Part shown: positions 25,852 to 34,637 of the stretch, one piece after another | Numbering within the stretch: the first letter of the stretch is position 1 | Layout: the number at the start of each line of letters is the position of its first letter | Assembly: GCF_003024605.1 (NCBI RefSeq) | Contig: NZ_PYJQ01000005.1 | Span: forward strand, 124,001 to 188,000 | From: Rhizobium sp. JAB6 | Lineage (GTDB): Bacteria > Pseudomonadota > Alphaproteobacteria > Rhizobiales > Rhizobiaceae | DNA length: 64,000 nt | Reading direction: 5' to 3' | Notes under the pieces: model-generated | Seen by the model: only the letters and a program-made list of their open reading frames with translations | Told to the model about the DNA's origin: nothing | Databases searched by the model: none | Position numbers and translations under genes: made by a program

Positions 25852-26766
25852 TTAGTGCTGGACGGCCTTCCGGGCCAGCACGCCGGTCGAAAGTGCCACC
25901 CCAAGTCCCGTAACGATTGCGGCCGCAATACCGGTCAGTCCGATTTCCTCGCCGAGCAGAAAGCCGCCGCCGATCGTGGCAAGAACGGGGGTGATGGCGG
26001 TAAAGGCTGCGGCCTGCGTGCCCCCGAGAGCCTGGACGGCAAGACCATAGGCAAGCGTGGCGGCAAGGCCCGACAGCAACCCTTGGCTGACGATCTGCAG
26101 CCCGATTTCCGGCAGCGGCACGGAGGCAAGCGAGTTGCCGAAGATGGCGGCCAGGCCGACATGGATCAGCAACGACCAGACGGCGATGATGGCGCTCGAT
26201 TGGACGGCGCTGAGGCCTGAGCGGCGGAAGGCGTGAGTGTAGGTTGCCCAGAGCACGGCCGACAGCGGCAGCAGGGTAAAGCCCTCCCAGGAGATATGCA
26301 CGCCATAGAGGCTGCGGGCAAGCAGGATCACGACGCCGGCGACGATGCCGCCAAGGCCGAGCCAGCGGGTGATATCAAGCCGCTCGCGAAACAAGAGCAC
26401 ACCGATCAGGGCGGTTGCCAGGGGCATGGAGCCGCCGAGCAGGACGCCGGCCGACGAGGCCGGCGTGAATTGGATGGCAAGCGTGGTGAGCTGAAAGAAG
26501 AGGGCGCCGGAGCCGCAGACCATCAGCGCCAGCAGCTTCAGAGGCACGCCCTTCGGCAGCAGGCCTGTCTTCCACCAGATGGGGGCCAGCACCAGGGCCG
26601 GTACGCCGTAACGGATCAGGCCGAGGTCGATGGTGCCCATCTGCGTTTCGGCGGTATGACGGGTGGCAAGAATCCAGTTTGCCCAAATCAAGACGGTGAC
26701 TATGGCGCCGGCATAGCCGACCATGGTGGGGGGTGCCTTGCGGGTGGAGAGAGACAAAGCGGTCAT
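25852..26766 (-). CDS. EamA/DMT-family transporter (drug/metabolite exporter)
   Basis: 304-aa integral membrane protein with ten predicted helices in two EamA repeats (GYAGAIVTVLIWANWILATR at the start; PEIGLQIVSQGLLSGLAATL in the second half). The start is set at the ATG 26766 with AAGG 8 nt upstream; an in-frame ATG lies two codons earlier (26772). It is divergent from an Lrp-type regulator. This arrangement is common for amino-acid exporters, so an amino acid or related metabolite is the likely cargo. That is inferred from context only. Confidence 0.88.
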   Translation of the reverse strand: MTALSLSTRKAPPTMVGYAGAIVTVLIWANWILATRHTAETQMGTIDLGLIRYGVPALVLAPIWWKTGLLPKGVPLKLLALMVCGSGALFFQLTTLAIQFTPASSAGVLLGGSMPLATALIGVLLFRERLDITRWLGLGGIVAGVVILLARSLYGVHISWEGFTLLPLSAVLWATYTHAFRRSGLSAVQSSAIIAVWSLLIHVGLAAIFGNSLASVPLPEIGLQIVSQGLLSGLAATLAYGLAVQALGGTQAAAFTAITPVLATIGGGFLLGEEIGLTGIAAAIVTGLGVALSTGVLARKAVQH

Positions 26767-26910
26767 CGACATATCCTTTCCAACGATCCGGTTATCTTTC
26801 GAATGAAGAAAAGATAGCGCCGAAGGCCGAGGCATGTCCTTGCTAGTTGTGGCTCCAAAATCGTGCTATGAGCAATGTTCTGCCAAAATAAATGATTGAG
26901 TTTCCCGGAT

Positions 26911-27384
26911 ATGCCAAAACTGGATAAATTCGATATTGCAATCCTCAATTGCCTTCAGGAGGATGCGCGCGCCACCAATGTCGAGATTGCCGAGCGCGTC
27001 AATCTCTCGCCGTCACCCTGCCTCAGGCGCATCCGCAATCTGGAAAAATCCGGCCTCTTGCGCGGCTACCGGGCAGATATCGACCGCAAGCAGGCTGGCC
27101 TCGGCCTAACGGTCTTCGTGGAGCTCAAGGTCGGCCAGCACTCGAAAGAGAATTCCGAGACACAGCAGGCAGCATTGCTCGCCATTCCGGAAGTGGTCGC
27201 CTGCCATTTGATTTCAGGCACGGCCGATTTCCTGGCGGAAGTCGTGGTGGAGGATCTGGCGGCCTATGAGAAGGTAATGTCGGAAAAGCTTCTGGTGCTT
27301 CCTGGCGTGGTCGATCTGCGCTCGAACTTCGCGATCCGCACCATCAAGACCAATGGCGCTCTGAAATTGCCCCAGCCTGACTGA
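26911..27384 (+). CDS. Lrp/AsnC-family transcriptional regulator
   Basis: 157 aa. N-terminal winged HTH (MPKLDKFDIAILNCLQEDAR, then VEIAERVNLSPSPCLRRIRN) and C-terminal RAM/AsnC ligand domain (VVACHLISGTADFLAEVVVE). Proteins of this family respond to amino acids. Divergent from the EamA transporter with 144 bp between start codons, so it most likely controls that gene and itself. The ATG at 26911 gives the standard family N-terminus. Confidence 0.93.
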   Translation: MPKLDKFDIAILNCLQEDARATNVEIAERVNLSPSPCLRRIRNLEKSGLLRGYRADIDRKQAGLGLTVFVELKVGQHSKENSETQQAALLAIPEVVACHLISGTADFLAEVVVEDLAAYEKVMSEKLLVLPGVVDLRSNFAIRTIKTNGALKLPQPD

Positions 27385-27407
27385 AACAGCCGGAGTGAAA
27401 ACACAAA

Positions 27408-27427
27408 AGGGGCCGTCGCCGGCCCCT
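27408..27427 (-). terminator. Terminator of mgtE
   Basis: Perfect 8-bp stem AGGGGCCG / CGGCCCCT with a 4-nt loop. On the minus strand it is followed by TTTTGTGTTTTC. It lies 24 bp beyond the mgtE stop and also separates the convergent Lrp gene. Confidence 0.85.
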
Positions 27428-27450
27428 CTGCGATGGGAGTCTGATTATTC

Positions 27451-28824
27451 TCAGAGCATCGTGCCGCTGAGGATCAGCAGCGCGACCGAGAAATAGATCA
27501 CCAGGCCTGTGACATCGACCAGCGTCGCGACGAAAGGTGCCGATGCGCTGGCGGGATCGAGCCGCAGCTTCTGCAAAGCGAATGGCAGCATCGAGCCGGC
27601 GAGCGAACCGAAGGTGACGATGCCGATTAGGGCAGCGAAAACCGTGAGAGCGACCAACTGCCAGTGCGGACCGTAGTTGAAGAGGCCGAGGCTTTGCCAG
27701 AGCACGATACGGGCGAAGCCGACGAGGCCGAGGATCGCGCCGAGCACGATGCCCGTCGGCAGCTCGCGGAACGCCACGCGCCACCAGTCGGAGAGCTTGA
27801 GTTCGCCGAGCGCCAGCGCCCGGATGATCAGCGACGTCGCCTGCGAGCCGGAATTGCCGCCCGAGCTCATGATGAGCGGGATGAAGAGCGTCAGCACGAC
27901 AGCCTTTTCCAGCTCGCCTTCGAAATGCTGCATGGCGCTCGCCGTCAGCATTTCGCCGAGGAAGAGGGCTGCCAGCCAGCCGGCGCGCTTGCGGATCATG
28001 CCCGTAAAGCTGATCTTCATATAGGGCTGGCCGAGGGCCTCCATACCACCGAACTTCTGGGCGTCTTCGGTCGTATCGGCGATCATCGTGTCGATGACGT
28101 CGTCGACCGTGACGATGCCGAGCATATGCCCCTTGTCGTCGACAACCGGCAGCGCCAGCAGATCGTGGCGGCGAATCAGGCGCGCGACGTCCTCCTGCTT
28201 CATCAGCGGCGGTGCCGTGACTGGCACGCCCTTCTGGGCGACGGTCAGGATACAGGCATCCGGGTCACCGGTGATGAGGCGGCGCAGCGTCACGACGTGC
28301 AGCAGCACATGCGTTTCGTCGTCGAGAACATAGATGGCGTAGACCGTTTCGCGGGAGCGCTCGACCTGGCGAACGTGGTCGAGCGTCTGGGCCACGGTCC
28401 AGCTTGCGAAAACGCTGACGAATTCCGTCGTCATGATGCCGCCTGCCGTGCGCGGCGGATAGCCCATCAGGCCCTGAATCGCCTGCCTTGCTTGCTCGTC
28501 GAACGTCGCGAAGAGGCGGGCGCGGGTATCGACATCCATCTCAAGCAGCACGTCGGCGACGCGGTCGTTGGACATGCCATGCAGCAGGCGCGCAGCGTCT
28601 GCATTGCCCATGACTTCGAGAATGGCGGGTGCGTTGCGCAGTTCCGGCCGGTCGAGAATGCGCACGGCACGCTCTTCCGGCATTTTGGCCAGAATGCGGG
28701 CAGCCTCTGCCACGTCTGTTGCGTTCAGAGCCTCGACGCGCTCCGCAATGGTGACGGCGCGATTGTTATTGATGAATGCACGAGCGGCATTGCCGGCCCG
28801 CGCGGGAAAGCTGTTGATGTTCAT
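27451..28824 (-). CDS. mgtE: Magnesium transporter MgtE
   Basis: 457 aa. The cytosolic N domain (about residues 30-130: repeats such as LAKMPEERAVRILDRPE) is followed by two CBS domains (about 135-260) and five membrane helices with the signature LFIPLIMSSGGNSGSQATSL and a C-terminal helix pair. MgtE is a magnesium-gated channel for magnesium uptake. The ATG at 28824 is preceded by GGAAAGG nine nucleotides upstream. The leader region folds into several hairpins, one of which covers part of that ribosome site. Confidence 0.96.
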   Translation of the reverse strand: MNINSFPARAGNAARAFINNNRAVTIAERVEALNATDVAEAARILAKMPEERAVRILDRPELRNAPAILEVMGNADAARLLHGMSNDRVADVLLEMDVDTRARLFATFDEQARQAIQGLMGYPPRTAGGIMTTEFVSVFASWTVAQTLDHVRQVERSRETVYAIYVLDDETHVLLHVVTLRRLITGDPDACILTVAQKGVPVTAPPLMKQEDVARLIRRHDLLALPVVDDKGHMLGIVTVDDVIDTMIADTTEDAQKFGGMEALGQPYMKISFTGMIRKRAGWLAALFLGEMLTASAMQHFEGELEKAVVLTLFIPLIMSSGGNSGSQATSLIIRALALGELKLSDWWRVAFRELPTGIVLGAILGLVGFARIVLWQSLGLFNYGPHWQLVALTVFAALIGIVTFGSLAGSMLPFALQKLRLDPASASAPFVATLVDVTGLVIYFSVALLILSGTML

Positions 28825-28828
28825 TATA

Positions 28829-28936
28829 GCTCGCCTTTCCGGTCGATCCGCCGTCGTAGCGGATCGTGGCGAGCCGACAGGAGTCGGTTAGTGCACGAAT
28901 GCTACTGACGGCAAAGGCAATCGACTACTACTGTCG
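28829..28936 (-). promoter_or_regulatory. Structured 5' leader of mgtE (candidate regulatory RNA)
   Basis: On the minus strand the leader contains: CGAC/GTCG (28922-28936); CCGAC-TCCT-GTCGG (28874-28887, reversed); and a nested structure with outer stem GCTCGCC/GGCGAGC (28829-28835 with 28868-28874) around a perfect inner stem GATCCGC/GCGGATC (28845-28851 with 28859-28865). The outer stem uses the last two G of the GGAAAGG ribosome site. I do not recognise it as a known magnesium riboswitch. The rest of the 28825-29176 gap holds no gene. Confidence 0.5.
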
Positions 28937-29176
28937 CTAGGCATCGAAAGATGGCTCCGGTTGATCGGTATGGAAAACGCTGTTCCCCATGTGCGGAGAA
29001 GTCGCGCCGAAGGCATGAAAAGTCAAGAGGCTGCAGAGCCTAAACGCTCGTTCCTGCGATAAAATTTTGTTTAGGCGGCTGCAAATTTTTGCGATGCATC
29101 AAAACCTGGTGCAAATGCGTTAAAACAAAGCGGCCGGACGACATCCGCCCGGCGCCCCGTCGAGAATATTGACCGC

Positions 29177-30190
29177 TCAGAAACCTGCGAGAACGACCTT
29201 GCCCTTCACCTTGCCGGTTTCAATGAGGGCATGCGCCTTCTTCAGATTGGCCGCGTTGATCGTACCCGCGGTCTCCGTCAGGGTCGACCTGATCTTGCCG
29301 GCATCCACCAGTTCCGCGACCTTGGTCAGCAGCTTGTGCTGCTCGATCATGTCGGCGGTGTTGAAGAGCGGACGGGTGAACATCAGTTCCCAATGGATCG
29401 ATACCGCCTTTCGCTTGAACGGCACGACATCGAGCGTCTTCGGATCATCGATCAGGGCGAAGCGGCCTTGCGGCGTGATGGCTTCGATGATCGAGCCGAT
29501 ATGGTCTGACGTGTTCGTCGTCGAGAAGACGAAGGCGGGTGCGCCGATGCCGAGCGCTTCGATCTGTGGCGCAAGCGGCTTCGAGTGATCGATAACGTAA
29601 TGGGCGCCGAGTTCCTTCACCCAAGCCTGCGTTTCCGGCCGCGATGCCGTTGCGATGACGGTGAGATCGGTCAGCGCGCGGGCGATCTGGATGGCAATCG
29701 AGCCTACGCCTCCGGCCCCGCCGATGATGAGGATGGCATTGGTGGCCCCGGGAACCGGGTCTTGCACTTTCAGGCGGTCAAACAGCGTTTCATAGGCGGT
29801 GATCGAAGTCAGCGGTAGCGCGGCGGCTGCTGGAAAATCGAGGCCCTTCGGTTTGGCGCCGACAATGCGCTCATCGACAAGATGAAATTCGGCATTTGAG
29901 CCGCCGCGATTGATGGCGCCCGCATAGAAGACTTCGTCTCCCGGCTTGAACATGGTGACGTCGGGCCCGACTGCTTTGACGATGCCTGCAGCATCCCAGC
30001 CGATGATCTTGTATTCACCCTCCGGCGGGGCGACATTGGCACGGATTTTGACATCGACCGGATTGACGGAAACCGCTTTCACCTCGACCAGCAGGTCATG
30101 ACCCTTTGCCTCGGGCGTCGGCAGTTCGATGTCGATCAGCGATGTCTCCGCGGAGATGGGTTGCGGTTGCTTGTAGGCGACTGCGCGCAT
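29177..30190 (-). CDS. Zinc-type alcohol dehydrogenase family protein / quinone oxidoreductase
   Basis: 337-aa MDR-superfamily enzyme. The GroES-like N-terminal domain (PVDVKIRANVAPPEGEYKII, GWDAAGIV) is followed by a Rossmann domain with GGAGGVGSIAIQIARAL. The zinc ligands of true alcohol dehydrogenases are not evident, which fits the zinc-free quinone oxidoreductase branch (NADPH:quinone reductase-like). Divergent from an HxlR regulator, a pairing typical for quinone- or aldehyde-responsive detoxification. Confidence 0.9.
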   Translation of the reverse strand: MRAVAYKQPQPISAETSLIDIELPTPEAKGHDLLVEVKAVSVNPVDVKIRANVAPPEGEYKIIGWDAAGIVKAVGPDVTMFKPGDEVFYAGAINRGGSNAEFHLVDERIVGAKPKGLDFPAAAALPLTSITAYETLFDRLKVQDPVPGATNAILIIGGAGGVGSIAIQIARALTDLTVIATASRPETQAWVKELGAHYVIDHSKPLAPQIEALGIGAPAFVFSTTNTSDHIGSIIEAITPQGRFALIDDPKTLDVVPFKRKAVSIHWELMFTRPLFNTADMIEQHKLLTKVAELVDAGKIRSTLTETAGTINAANLKKAHALIETGKVKGKVVLAGF

Positions 30191-30265
30191 GGGAGAAGCT
30201 CCTGGTTTTGTTGCACAGAGGCTAGATGCGCATTATCGTTAAAAGGCGCAAGAATGCACAATTTC

Positions 30266-30279
30266 TGTACGTAGGTACA
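30266..30279. promoter_or_regulatory. Candidate HxlR operator
   Basis: Perfect inverted repeat TGTAC-GTAG-GTACA in the 104-bp gap between the divergent quinone oxidoreductase and HxlR genes. It ends 15 bp before the regulator start codon, a good position for autoregulation. Binding by this HxlR protein is inferred. Confidence 0.5.
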
Positions 30280-30294
30280 AAAAGGATACTATCG

Positions 30295-30699
30295 ATGTCG
30301 GTTCCGCGTTCCAAACTGGTCAAGAATTTCCCGGGCTGCCCGGTCGAGGCGACGCTAAGCCTGCTCGATGGCAAATGGAAGGGCGTGATCCTGTTTCACC
30401 TTATGGAAGGGACGCTGCGCTTCAACGAAATCCGCCGCAAGCTGCCATCGGTGACGCAGCGCATGCTGACCAAGCAATTACGGGAATTGGAAGAATCCGG
30501 ACTGCTATCGCGCACCGTCTTTCCGGTCGTGCCGCCGCGCGTCGATTATGCGCTAACGCCGCTTGGCGCCAGCCTCGGGCCGATCATCAAGGCGATGGCT
30601 GTCTGGGGCGAGGAGAATGTATTTTGCCATGACGGGCGCCAGCAGCTGGGCGCCCCTGGCATGTCATGCACGCCCGGGGCGGCGCTCCAGGCCAACTGA
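30295..30699 (+). CDS. HxlR-family transcriptional regulator
   Basis: 134 aa. The family core is complete: CPVEATLSLLDGKWKGVILF, LRFNEIRRKLPSVTQRMLTK, QLRELEESGLLSR and a C-terminal YALTPLGASL wing. The Cys near residue 13 is the position used for redox or electrophile sensing in several HxlR/DUF24 proteins. The ATG at 30295 has AAGGA upstream and gives the normal N-terminus. It probably regulates the divergent oxidoreductase. Its 3' end overlaps the convergent MFS gene by 36 bp. Confidence 0.93.
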   Translation: MSVPRSKLVKNFPGCPVEATLSLLDGKWKGVILFHLMEGTLRFNEIRRKLPSVTQRMLTKQLRELEESGLLSRTVFPVVPPRVDYALTPLGASLGPIIKAMAVWGEENVFCHDGRQQLGAPGMSCTPGAALQAN

Positions 30700-31881
30700 A
30701 ACGGCGAAGACGGCAAGGCCTGCGACGGAAAGGACCGCGCCGACATAGCCGGTGGCGGCAGCCGTGAAGCCCCAGGAGATTACCAGACCGCCCAGCCAGG
30801 CGCCGAGCGCATTGGCGATGTTGAAGGCGGAGTGATTGGAGGCGGCGGCAAGCGTCTGGGCATCGGCGGCCACATCCATCAGCCGCGTCTGCACGGCCGG
30901 ACAGGCTGCAAAGCCGCAGCCGATCAGGAAGACGCAGATGCAGAGCATGATGGAGTTGGCCGCTGTCAGCGAGAAGAGCGTCATGATGACGATGTTGAAG
31001 ATCATCATGCCGCCGATCGTTCCCTTGATCGAGATGTCGCCAAGGCGAGAGCCGACGATGTTGCCGACATTCATGCCGATACCGAAGAGCGCAAGCACGA
31101 CCGGCACCATGGCGGTGCCGAGGCCGGCGACCTCGGTCGTCGTCGTGGCAACATAGCTGAAGATCGAAAACATCCCGCCGAAGCCGACGGCGGCGACGCC
31201 GAGCGAAAGCCAGACCTGGATGCGCGTCAGCGCACCGAGCTCGCGGGCGATGCTGGCGCCTTCCTCGACCCTGTCCTTGGGGAGGAAGAGGGCGATCAGC
31301 ATCATGGTGGCAAGGCCGATAGCGCCCACCATCATGAATGCTGCGCGCCAATTCAGAAGCTGGCCGAGGAAGGTGGCGACCGGCGTGCCGATCAGCGTCG
31401 CGATCGTGAGGCCAAGCATGACCTGGCCGACGGCGCGCACGCGGCGATGGACCGGCACCATGGAGGCGGCAACCAGCGCCGCCACGCCGAAATAGGCGCC
31501 ATGCGGCAGGCCGGTGATGAAGCGCAGCGCCGTGAAGCTTTCGAAGGTCGGCGCAAAAGCGCTGGAAATATTGCCGGCGGCAAAGATCGCCATCATCAAG
31601 AGCAGCAGCGTGCGGCGCGCCATCTTGGCGGCAAGCACGGCAATGACAGGCGCGCCGACGACGACGCCGAGCGCATAGGCGCTGATGACATGGCCCGCTT
31701 GCGGCGTGGTGACCCCGAAGGTGCTGGCGACCTCGGGCAGAAGCCCCATGATGACGAATTCGCCTGTTCCAATACCGAAGCTGCCGACGGCCAGTGCCAG
31801 GGTTACAAGCGCGACGGCAGTGCGGGATGGCGTTTCCAGGGAGGTTTGGGTATCGAGAACCTCGACGGCAATATCGCTCAC
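30664..31881 (-). CDS. MFS transporter (DHA1 family, AraJ/sugar-efflux type)
   Basis: 405 aa with 12 predicted membrane helices. The family hallmark GTGEFVIMGLLPEVASTFGV is in TM1 and VGAPVIAVLAAKMARRTLLL in the TM2-TM3 loop. Proton-driven efflux of a small molecule (sugar, arabinose-like or drug) is the family role; the cargo is unknown. The last 12 codons run through the 3' end of the HxlR gene on the other strand. If functionally linked, it could export the compound sensed by HxlR. Confidence 0.92.
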   Translation of the reverse strand: MSDIAVEVLDTQTSLETPSRTAVALVTLALAVGSFGIGTGEFVIMGLLPEVASTFGVTTPQAGHVISAYALGVVVGAPVIAVLAAKMARRTLLLLMMAIFAAGNISSAFAPTFESFTALRFITGLPHGAYFGVAALVAASMVPVHRRVRAVGQVMLGLTIATLIGTPVATFLGQLLNWRAAFMMVGAIGLATMMLIALFLPKDRVEEGASIARELGALTRIQVWLSLGVAAVGFGGMFSIFSYVATTTTEVAGLGTAMVPVVLALFGIGMNVGNIVGSRLGDISIKGTIGGMMIFNIVIMTLFSLTAANSIMLCICVFLIGCGFAACPAVQTRLMDVAADAQTLAAASNHSAFNIANALGAWLGGLVISWGFTAAATGYVGAVLSVAGLAVFAVSVGLERRPGRA

Positions 31882-31999
31882 GAAAACTCCTTGGGCGACA
31901 CACGAAGATCAATGCCTCAATGGGCAGCAAACTCCGGTCACGCGGCGTTCGATGTATCAAACTGGGATATGGGACTGGCGAGGCACGGACATGCCTCGG

Positions 32000-32012
32000 T
32001 TGATACTATCAA
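32000..32012. promoter_or_regulatory. Palindrome in the 316-bp gap before the lipid kinase gene
   Basis: TTGATA-C-TATCAA is a perfect palindrome between the divergent MFS and lipid kinase genes. It could be an operator for either, but no matching regulator is adjacent. The rest of 31882-32197 shows no gene. A GGAGGA at 32179-32184 may serve the downstream gene, although its spacing is long. Confidence 0.3.
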
Positions 32013-32197
32013 TGATTGAGGCGCATGTGTCGCGTGCATTTCTTGCAGTGCAGCATGTCGGATCATGCATAAGTACGCTGCAGCCGATCTCGGCGAAACG
32101 GCTACAGCGCTTGAAATCGTTCTCTCCAAAACCATCTGAAAAGAAGCGCACGGGGCCTCAGCCCCTGATACAATTTGCGGAGGACCGAGAGCCCCTA

Positions 32198-33145
32198 ATG
32201 AAGTTGATCGGCTTTTTCAATCGCGATGGCGGAACGTTCCGCACGACTGATATGGCTGCCTATGAAAGGAAAGCGGAGCAGGTCTTCCGCGAGGCTGGTC
32301 ACGATTTCGAAGCTGTTGTCGTCGAGGGGCGCAACGTCGTGTCGGCGATGGAGCGTGCCGCGCGTCGTGACGATATTGACGGGATCGTCGCAGGCGGCGG
32401 CGACGGCACCATTTCGGCGGCCGCCGCCATTGCCTGGAAAAACGGCGTCGCTCTCGGCGTCATTCCGGCCGGCACCATGAATCTATTTGCCCGTTCTCTG
32501 CGCCTGCCGCTCGACATATGGCAGACGCTGAACGTGCTTGCGACGGGCGAGGTCGATAACGTCGATATCGGCAGCGCCAACGGCCGCGCCTTCATCCATC
32601 AGTTTTCCGCAGGCTTGCATGCGCGCATGGTCCGCTATCGCAATGGCTACACCTATCGCTCGCGCATCGGAAAGATGTCGGCCAGCACGCGTGCGGCCTT
32701 CGGCGTCATTGCCAATCCGCCGGAATTCGACGTGGACTTCGAGGTCGGCGGCGTTCGCGAGCGCCGGCATGTCTCGGCCATCTCCGTTTCCAACAATCCA
32801 TTCGGCGCCAATGCGCTGCTTTATGCCGATAGCCTGCGCAGCGGCGAGTTGGGCTTCTATACCGCAAAGCCGCTGCGGCCGCTCGGCGTCGCCAGGCTTG
32901 CCATCGACATGCTGCGCGGCCGGTTTCGTGAGAATGCCGACGTCATGGTCATGCACGCCCCGGAGGTGCATCTACATTTCCCGAAACTGCGCCAGCTCGC
33001 CAACTGCGTGATGGATGGCGAGTTGCTGCCTCTCGAGCGCAACGTGACCCTCAAGGTCCATCCAGGCGAACTTAAGGTAATGGTCGGTGAAGGAACTGCC
33101 GCCAGCGTTGCCCGTGAGGGTGCCGTTGACAGCGTCGCTATTTGA
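32198..33145 (+). CDS. Diacylglycerol kinase-family lipid kinase
   Basis: 315 aa. The DAGK catalytic domain is shown by the nucleotide-binding motif VAGGGDGTISAAAA, then GVIPAGTMNLFARSL and ISVSNNPFGANALLYA. Such enzymes phosphorylate diacylglycerol or related lipids (or sphingosine) with ATP. The first residues MKLIGFFNRDGGTFR agree with the family, so the start is placed at 32198, not at any upstream in-frame codon. It ends 6 bp before the convergent glutamine-synthetase-like gene. Confidence 0.9.
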   Translation: MKLIGFFNRDGGTFRTTDMAAYERKAEQVFREAGHDFEAVVVEGRNVVSAMERAARRDDIDGIVAGGGDGTISAAAAIAWKNGVALGVIPAGTMNLFARSLRLPLDIWQTLNVLATGEVDNVDIGSANGRAFIHQFSAGLHARMVRYRNGYTYRSRIGKMSASTRAAFGVIANPPEFDVDFEVGGVRERRHVSAISVSNNPFGANALLYADSLRSGELGFYTAKPLRPLGVARLAIDMLRGRFRENADVMVMHAPEVHLHFPKLRQLANCVMDGELLPLERNVTLKVHPGELKVMVGEGTAASVAREGAVDSVAI

Positions 33146-33151
33146 ACACGA

Positions 33152-34489
33152 TCAAAGGCCGGGCAGGTAGGTTCGATAGTCGAAATCGGAAACGCTGCGC
33201 AGATAACGGATCGCTTCCTTATGCTTCGTATCGCCGTAGAGCTTCTGATACCGCTCGCCGAAAATGTCGGCAATAAAGGCGGAGGCACGGAAGCGCTCGA
33301 CGGCCGTGAGAAGATCATGAGTCAGCTTTGGCGCATCGGTCGGTATATAGGCGGGCGTCGATTCCTCACCGGGATCCAGTTCATTCTCCAATCCGAGCAG
33401 CATGCCGCCAAGGATCGCCGCCAGCATCAGATAGGGATTGGCGTCCGCTCCGGCGACACGGTGTTCGATGCGTGCGCCCGGCCCATCCTTCTCCGGAATA
33501 CGCACCGCAGTGCCGCGATGACCGAAGCCCCAGGTCAGATCGACGGGGGCAAAGGAGCCTGGCTGGAAACGGCGGTAGGAATTGGCATAGGGCGCAAAGA
33601 CCAGCTGCGCGTCCTGCAGCGTCTGCAGCAGACCTGCGCAGATCGACTTCAGTCTCTTCGGCTCGCCGCCCGCGGCATCGAGGACATTACGCCCTTGAGC
33701 GTCGATGATGCTCGCATGCACATGCAGCCCCGAGCCGGCATGGTCGGTATAGGGTTTGGCCATGCAGGTCGACTTCAGCCCGTGCTTTCGCGCCGCCTGT
33801 TCCGCCACCCGCTTCAGCATGATGCAATCGTCTGCCGCCGCCAGCGCGGGGCGATGCAGCAGGTTCACTTCGAACTGACCGGGACCGAATTCCGCCGTCG
33901 TCGCATCCGCCGGCAAGCCCTGTGCCCGCGCATAGGCGCGCAGCGTTTCAAGGTAGTCGTCAAGGAGATCGAGGGCATCCATGTCATAGAGCTGAAAGCC
34001 GTTCGGCTCGCCCCGGTAAGTCAAGGCTGCCGGCGGCGAGGGGACGCCTTTCTCACGCCAGTCACCGGCAAGCAGATAGAATTCCAGCTCGGTCGCGATG
34101 ACGGGTGTCAAGCCGAGCGCCGTATAGCGATCGATTACGGCGGAAAGGATGGCGCGCGGGTCCTGAAAGCTCGGGCTGCCGTCGAGCTCGTGCATGGTGG
34201 CCAGCACCTGCTTCGATCCCGCCGGCGCCCAGGGCATGTCCACCAGCGTGCGCCGATCGGCAACGCAGGTGCCGTCCGGATCCCCGATGGTGAGCGACAG
34301 GCCGGTGATATCGTCATTGTCGTCACCCCAGATATCGAGCGATTGTGTCGAGGTCGGCAGCCGCACGGCGCCCGACCAGACCTTCTTTTCGGCTGAAATC
34401 GGGATCTGCTTGCCGCGCAGGCGGCCGTTCATGTCCGAGATCAGCACTTCGATGCGCGCGTTACCTTCGGTTGCGTTGCCGGCGGTCAT
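33152..34489 (-). CDS. Glutamine synthetase family protein (gamma-glutamyl-amine ligase type)
   Basis: 445 aa. The GS fold is recognisable from the beta-grasp N-terminus (MNGRLRGKQIP), the catalytic ELEFYLLAG, GPGQFEVNLLH, YTDHAGSGLHVHAS and RIEHRVAGADANPYL. It resembles PuuA-type gamma-glutamylputrescine synthetases more than GlnA: it lacks the adenylylation-loop Tyr context. A PLP aminotransferase of the polyamine type is divergent, 148 bp away. A role in polyamine or amine catabolism is likely but inferred. Confidence 0.9.
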   Translation of the reverse strand: MTAGNATEGNARIEVLISDMNGRLRGKQIPISAEKKVWSGAVRLPTSTQSLDIWGDDNDDITGLSLTIGDPDGTCVADRRTLVDMPWAPAGSKQVLATMHELDGSPSFQDPRAILSAVIDRYTALGLTPVIATELEFYLLAGDWREKGVPSPPAALTYRGEPNGFQLYDMDALDLLDDYLETLRAYARAQGLPADATTAEFGPGQFEVNLLHRPALAAADDCIMLKRVAEQAARKHGLKSTCMAKPYTDHAGSGLHVHASIIDAQGRNVLDAAGGEPKRLKSICAGLLQTLQDAQLVFAPYANSYRRFQPGSFAPVDLTWGFGHRGTAVRIPEKDGPGARIEHRVAGADANPYLMLAAILGGMLLGLENELDPGEESTPAYIPTDAPKLTHDLLTAVERFRASAFIADIFGERYQKLYGDTKHKEAIRYLRSVSDFDYRTYLPGL

Positions 34490-34637
34490 GCTCTTGTAAA
34501 TCCTCCATGCTCACGGCATGGTCGTAAACCAAGATAGCTTGCAGTCAAGTCGGGCTGGGGTGAGAGGCCGGGCACATAATGGCGGCGTTGAAAGACTTGC
34601 CTGACAAATGCAAATTCAAAGAGGGTTCGAAATAGGC

